64,000 nucleotides of DNA. It comes from Ignavibacteria bacterium (GTDB lineage: Bacteria; Bacteroidota; Ignavibacteria; Tepidaquicellales; OLB5). Position 1 is the stretch's first letter. Each line of letters begins with the position of its first letter. Position numbers and translations under genes: made by a program. The DNA lies in contig JAFLBX010000002.1 in the NCBI GenBank assembly GCA_017303675.1, positions 434,001 to 498,000 of the forward strand. The letters run 5' to 3'. Of the stretch, positions 61,308-64,000 are shown piece after piece. The notes beneath the pieces were generated by a model that saw only the letters and a list, made by a program, of their open reading frames with translations, was not told where the DNA came from and made no database searches.

Positions 61308-62009
61308 ATGTCTTCATTAAAAGCACGCAAAAAGATTACGCATAAAGAAATTAAGAAAGATAAGCTTGTAACCGGTTATTTTGAAGCCAGGAACTGGCTT
61401 GATAGTGACGAAAACAAGAAAAAAGTTTATATTGGTGTTGGTGTTTTACTTGCACTTGTTGTGGTTGGATTTTTATATTTCAGCAATAAAAAAGCAAAGA
61501 ATGAAGAAGCTGAAGTTAAGCTCTCAGCAGTTATTTCTTTATATGAACAGGGTAAATATCCGGAAGCTATAAACGGTGACCCTGCCGCAAATATTACGGG
61601 CCTTAACCAGATAGTTAACGATTACGGCAGCACTGAAAGCGGTGAAACCGCTAAGCTTTACCTGGGTAACTGCTATTTTAATGTTAAAGATTATGATAAT
61701 GCCCTGAAACAGTTTGATAATTACGGCGGAGATAACGATATTGTTAAAGCTTCCTGTATTTCCGGTATGGGTGCGGTTTATGAAGCTAAAGGTGACCTGA
61801 AAAAAGCCGGTGAATATTTTGAAAAAGCCGCAAGCGTAAACAAAGGAGTGGTCATTAACCAGGAAAACCTTTTCTATGCAATACGTTCATACACCAATGC
61901 AGGTGATAAAGAAAATGCAAAACGAGTTTTTGCAAAGCTTAAAGAGCAGTATCCAAAATCAAAATATATCAATGAATCAAAAAGATTTGAAGCTGAATTC
62001 AAAAACTGA
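61308..62009 (+). CDS. Membrane-anchored TPR protein (YfgM-like)
   Basis: 233 aa from ATG 61308 (a TTG lies just before). Basic cytoplasmic N-terminus, one membrane helix (VYIGVGVLLALVVVGFLYF), then periplasmic tetratricopeptide repeats: TAKLYLGNCYFNVKDYDNALKQF, ASCISGMGAVYEAKGDLKKAGEYF and FYAIRSYTNAGDKENAKRVF. The layout matches the YfgM/ancillary SecYEG group and similar chaperone-linked proteins. Role inferred from architecture only. Confidence 0.8.
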   Translation: MSSLKARKKITHKEIKKDKLVTGYFEARNWLDSDENKKKVYIGVGVLLALVVVGFLYFSNKKAKNEEAEVKLSAVISLYEQGKYPEAINGDPAANITGLNQIVNDYGSTESGETAKLYLGNCYFNVKDYDNALKQFDNYGGDNDIVKASCISGMGAVYEAKGDLKKAGEYFEKAASVNKGVVINQENLFYAIRSYTNAGDKENAKRVFAKLKEQYPKSKYINESKRFEAEFKN

Positions 62010-62033
62010 TCCTGGTAAATAATATAATTTTAT

Positions 62034-62070
62034 ACACAAAGTTTCTTAAAAGAGGCTTTGTGTTTTTTTT
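62034..62070 (+). terminator. Intrinsic terminator
   Basis: ACACAAAG and CTTTGTGT pair around a partly paired loop, followed by eight T, 25 bp after the TPR gene. Confidence 0.8.
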
Positions 62071-62088
62071 AATATTTAATATTACAAA

Positions 62089-62625
62089 TTGAACTGGTTA
62101 GATATAGTAATTGTTTTAATTGTTACTTTACCGACATTTTTCGGTTTCAGGAAAGGCTTCCTTAGAAAGCTCCTTGGAATCGCCGGAATTATTCTTGGGT
62201 TTATACTCGCTGTAAATTTTTACAGCAGTGTATCAGTGATTTTAAGCAAGGTTATAAAAGAAAACCAGGTATTTGTAAATGTATTAAGCTTTTTACTGAT
62301 AATCGGTATTGTTTACGGTGCTTCAATATGGCTTGCCAGATTTATCGCTTCCATGAACTCCGGTACAAGCATTATAGATAAGATATTAGGCACAATAGTC
62401 GGGTTTATCCAGGGATTACTCGTAGCTAGTGTTTTATTGTATAACCTTTCAGTTGCCGATCTGCCTTCGAAATCAACAAGGGAGAGTTCATTATTATATC
62501 CAACTGTCACAAAAATTGCCCCTGCATTGTTTGATAAGATTCTGGAATATTTTCCGGGTTTGCAGGAATTGTATAAAGAATATATTATACCAGAAAAGAA
62601 AGAGCCGAAAAAAAGCTCAGTATAG
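62089..62625 (+). CDS. CvpA family membrane protein
   Basis: 178 aa, TTG start. Four hydrophobic segments: WLDIVIVLIVTLPTFFGFRKGF, LLGIAGIILGFILAVNFY, NVLSFLLIIGIVYGASIWLA and ILGTIVGFIQGLLVASVLLYNL, with a charged C-terminus. CvpA homologues affect colicin V production, biofilm and envelope integrity. It precedes the response regulator by 17 bp. Confidence 0.85.
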   Translation: MNWLDIVIVLIVTLPTFFGFRKGFLRKLLGIAGIILGFILAVNFYSSVSVILSKVIKENQVFVNVLSFLLIIGIVYGASIWLARFIASMNSGTSIIDKILGTIVGFIQGLLVASVLLYNLSVADLPSKSTRESSLLYPTVTKIAPALFDKILEYFPGLQELYKEYIIPEKKEPKKSSV

Positions 62626-62642
62626 AGTAATTAATAGAGTAA

Positions 62643-64000
62643 ATGAGTACAATATTAATCATAGAAGACGATAAGGCGATAGTAGATGTCCTTAAGATGA
62701 TACTTGAACATGACGGGTTCAGGATCGAAAAGGCATTCAACGGGCCAACCGGGATTGAAAAGTTCAAAGAGGTTGATCCTGATATCGTTCTTCTTGATAT
62801 ACGTATGCCGAAAATGGATGGTATAGAAGTACTCCAGGAGCTTCGTAAAATTGACCCTTCATCGATAATAATAATGATATCCGGACACGGAAATATTGAA
62901 ACAGCTGTACAAACCACTAAACTTGGTGCGTATGATTTCATTTCAAAGCCATTTGATGTAGAAAGGCTTAAGCTTACCATTCAAAACGGGATGAACTACA
63001 GAAAGCTTCTTGCTGAAAATGAAAGCATGAAGAAGAAATTTGATACTGATGCAGAGTTCCTCGGTTCAAGCGATGAAATGAAAAGACTTAAAGACCAGAT
63101 CACAAAAATTGCATCAACATCAAGCAGGGTGTTAATCACCGGTGAGAACGGAACCGGCAAGGAGCTTGCCGCGAAACAGATACACAGATTAAGCGACAGG
63201 GCAGATAAGCCTTTCATTCATCTCAACTGCGCTATAATACCGAAGGACCTGCTTGAAGTTGAGCTCTTTGGCTGTGTAGAAGGCTATCTTTCATTTTCAC
63301 CCGGTAAACGTATCGGAAGATTTGAAATGGCCAACGGCGGAACTTTGTTCCTCGATGAGATAGCTGACCTCAGCATGGAATCACAGGCTAAGCTGCTGAA
63401 TGTTTTGGGAGAGAACAAGATTGAACCGCTCGGAAGCAGTAATTTTATACCGGTTGATGTAAGGGTAATTGCATCTACCAACAGGGATCTTAATCAATTG
63501 ATATCAGAAGGTAAATTCAGGGAAGATCTTTATCACAGGCTGAATGTTCTGACCTTGGTTTTACCACCATTGAGAAACAGGAAAGAAGATATTGCTGAGT
63601 TAGTCTGCTTTTTTTCAAAGGCAATATCTATTAAGAACGATATGCCTGTAAAAACATTCACCCCAAAGGCTCTTGAATATTTAAGCTCTTTAAAGTGGCC
63701 GGGTAACGTAAGAGAGCTGAAAAACACTATTGAAAGGCTTATAATCCTTTCAGATTCTGATGAAATAGACAGAAAAAACATAGAGGGTGAAAATCAGCCG
63801 TATTCTTCTGAAATGGATAAATTAGTTAATTCAGAAAGCAGTTTAAGGGATTTTCAGGATATCTCAGAAAAGATCTTCATTGAAAAACGGCTTCTTGAAA
63901 ACAACTGGAACATATCCAAAACCGCTGAATCCCTTGATATTCAAAGAAGTCACCTTTATACCAAAATTAAGCAATTCAACATAGAAAACCCCGAAAAAGA
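62643..64000 (+). CDS. NtrC-family response regulator lacking GAFTGA (partial at window end)
   Basis: Over 450 residues, running off the window. A receiver domain (1-120) has acidic residues EDD and phospho-acceptor Asp52 in LLDIRMPKMDG. An AAA+ domain follows: Walker A TGENGTGKELAA, Walker B GGTLFLDEIADL, arginine-finger region FREDLYHRLNVL. A Fis-type helix-turn-helix (NWNISKTAESLDIQRSHLYTKI) ends the visible part. The sigma-54-contact loop, normally GAFTGA after ELFG, reads CVEGYLSFSPGKRIGRFE. Sigma-54 activation is therefore doubtful; it may act at other promoters. No histidine kinase is in the window. Confidence 0.88.
   Translation, partial: MSTILIIEDDKAIVDVLKMILEHDGFRIEKAFNGPTGIEKFKEVDPDIVLLDIRMPKMDGIEVLQELRKIDPSSIIIMISGHGNIETAVQTTKLGAYDFISKPFDVERLKLTIQNGMNYRKLLAENESMKKKFDTDAEFLGSSDEMKRLKDQITKIASTSSRVLITGENGTGKELAAKQIHRLSDRADKPFIHLNCAIIPKDLLEVELFGCVEGYLSFSPGKRIGRFEMANGGTLFLDEIADLSMESQAKLLNVLGENKIEPLGSSNFIPVDVRVIASTNRDLNQLISEGKFREDLYHRLNVLTLVLPPLRNRKEDIAELVCFFSKAISIKNDMPVKTFTPKALEYLSSLKWPGNVRELKNTIERLIILSDSDEIDRKNIEGENQPYSSEMDKLVNSESSLRDFQDISEKIFIEKRLLENNWNISKTAESLDIQRSHLYTKIKQFNIENPEK

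Overview
The window looks like chromosomal DNA from a member of the Ignavibacteria/Chlorobi side of the FCB (Bacteroidota-related) bacteria. Three secreted proteins end in the Por/type IX sorting domain with the YPNPFNP motif. Two promoters fit the Bacteroidota pattern TTG-N20-TAnnTTTG. Gene content (hpnCDE squalene genes, etfBA, acyl-CoA dehydratase activases, queDEC, lgt, tmRNA) fits a free-living, at least partly anaerobic Gram-negative. The taxonomic call is an inference; no rRNA is present.

Layout. 0-3.4 kb: lgt, a DUF559 nuclease gene lying between two direct copies of a palindromic repeat, a CapA-like lipoprotein and a small acidic protein. 3.6-8.5 kb: a visibly AT-rich defence island. 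It encodes one polypeptide carrying both a cytosine-C5 and an adenine-N6 DNA methyltransferase, an HNH protein that looks like the partner (type IIS-like) restriction enzyme, and two unknown proteins. 8.5-10.1 kb: a gene-free stretch full of palindromic repeats of several families. 10.1-13 kb: rpmH-rnpA-yidD-yidC, with rnpA frame-broken at a run of ten A. 13-17.6 kb: DinB-like protein, tmRNA, GNAT, then queD-(GIY-YIG)-queE-queC, where the GIY-YIG gene is bracketed by inverted palindromes and queE has acquired repeat-encoded N-terminal residues. 17.7-25.3 kb: secreted serine protease, etfBA-bfn, coaX, yjbQ and a membrane glycosyltransferase.

25.3-34 kb (minus strand): two large 2-hydroxyacyl-CoA dehydratase activase/component-like proteins and hpnC-hpnD-hpnE for squalene. 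34-44.4 kb (minus strand): a tripartite MacAB-TolC-type export operon (TolC, MacA, separate ATPase, TPR protein, two FtsX/MacB permeases), interspersed with small membrane or secreted proteins and hairpins. 44.6-60.2 kb: sugar dehydrogenase, lipocalin-like protein, DinG-type helicase, two BNR/T9SS proteins, a metalloprotease-propeller-barrel fusion, two DUF1579 proteins, LOG-like protein, tdk, cdd, GT9 and a phosphofructokinase with pyrophosphate-type residues. 60.2-64 kb: a frame-broken lipoprotein gene, a TPR membrane protein, CvpA and an NtrC-type response regulator that lacks GAFTGA and runs off the window.

The main unexplained theme is that orphan genes (DUF559 nuclease, GIY-YIG nuclease, a 204-aa membrane protein) sit between copies of short palindromic repeats and take start or stop codons from them. 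This suggests one-gene insertions spread with, or by, the repeats.
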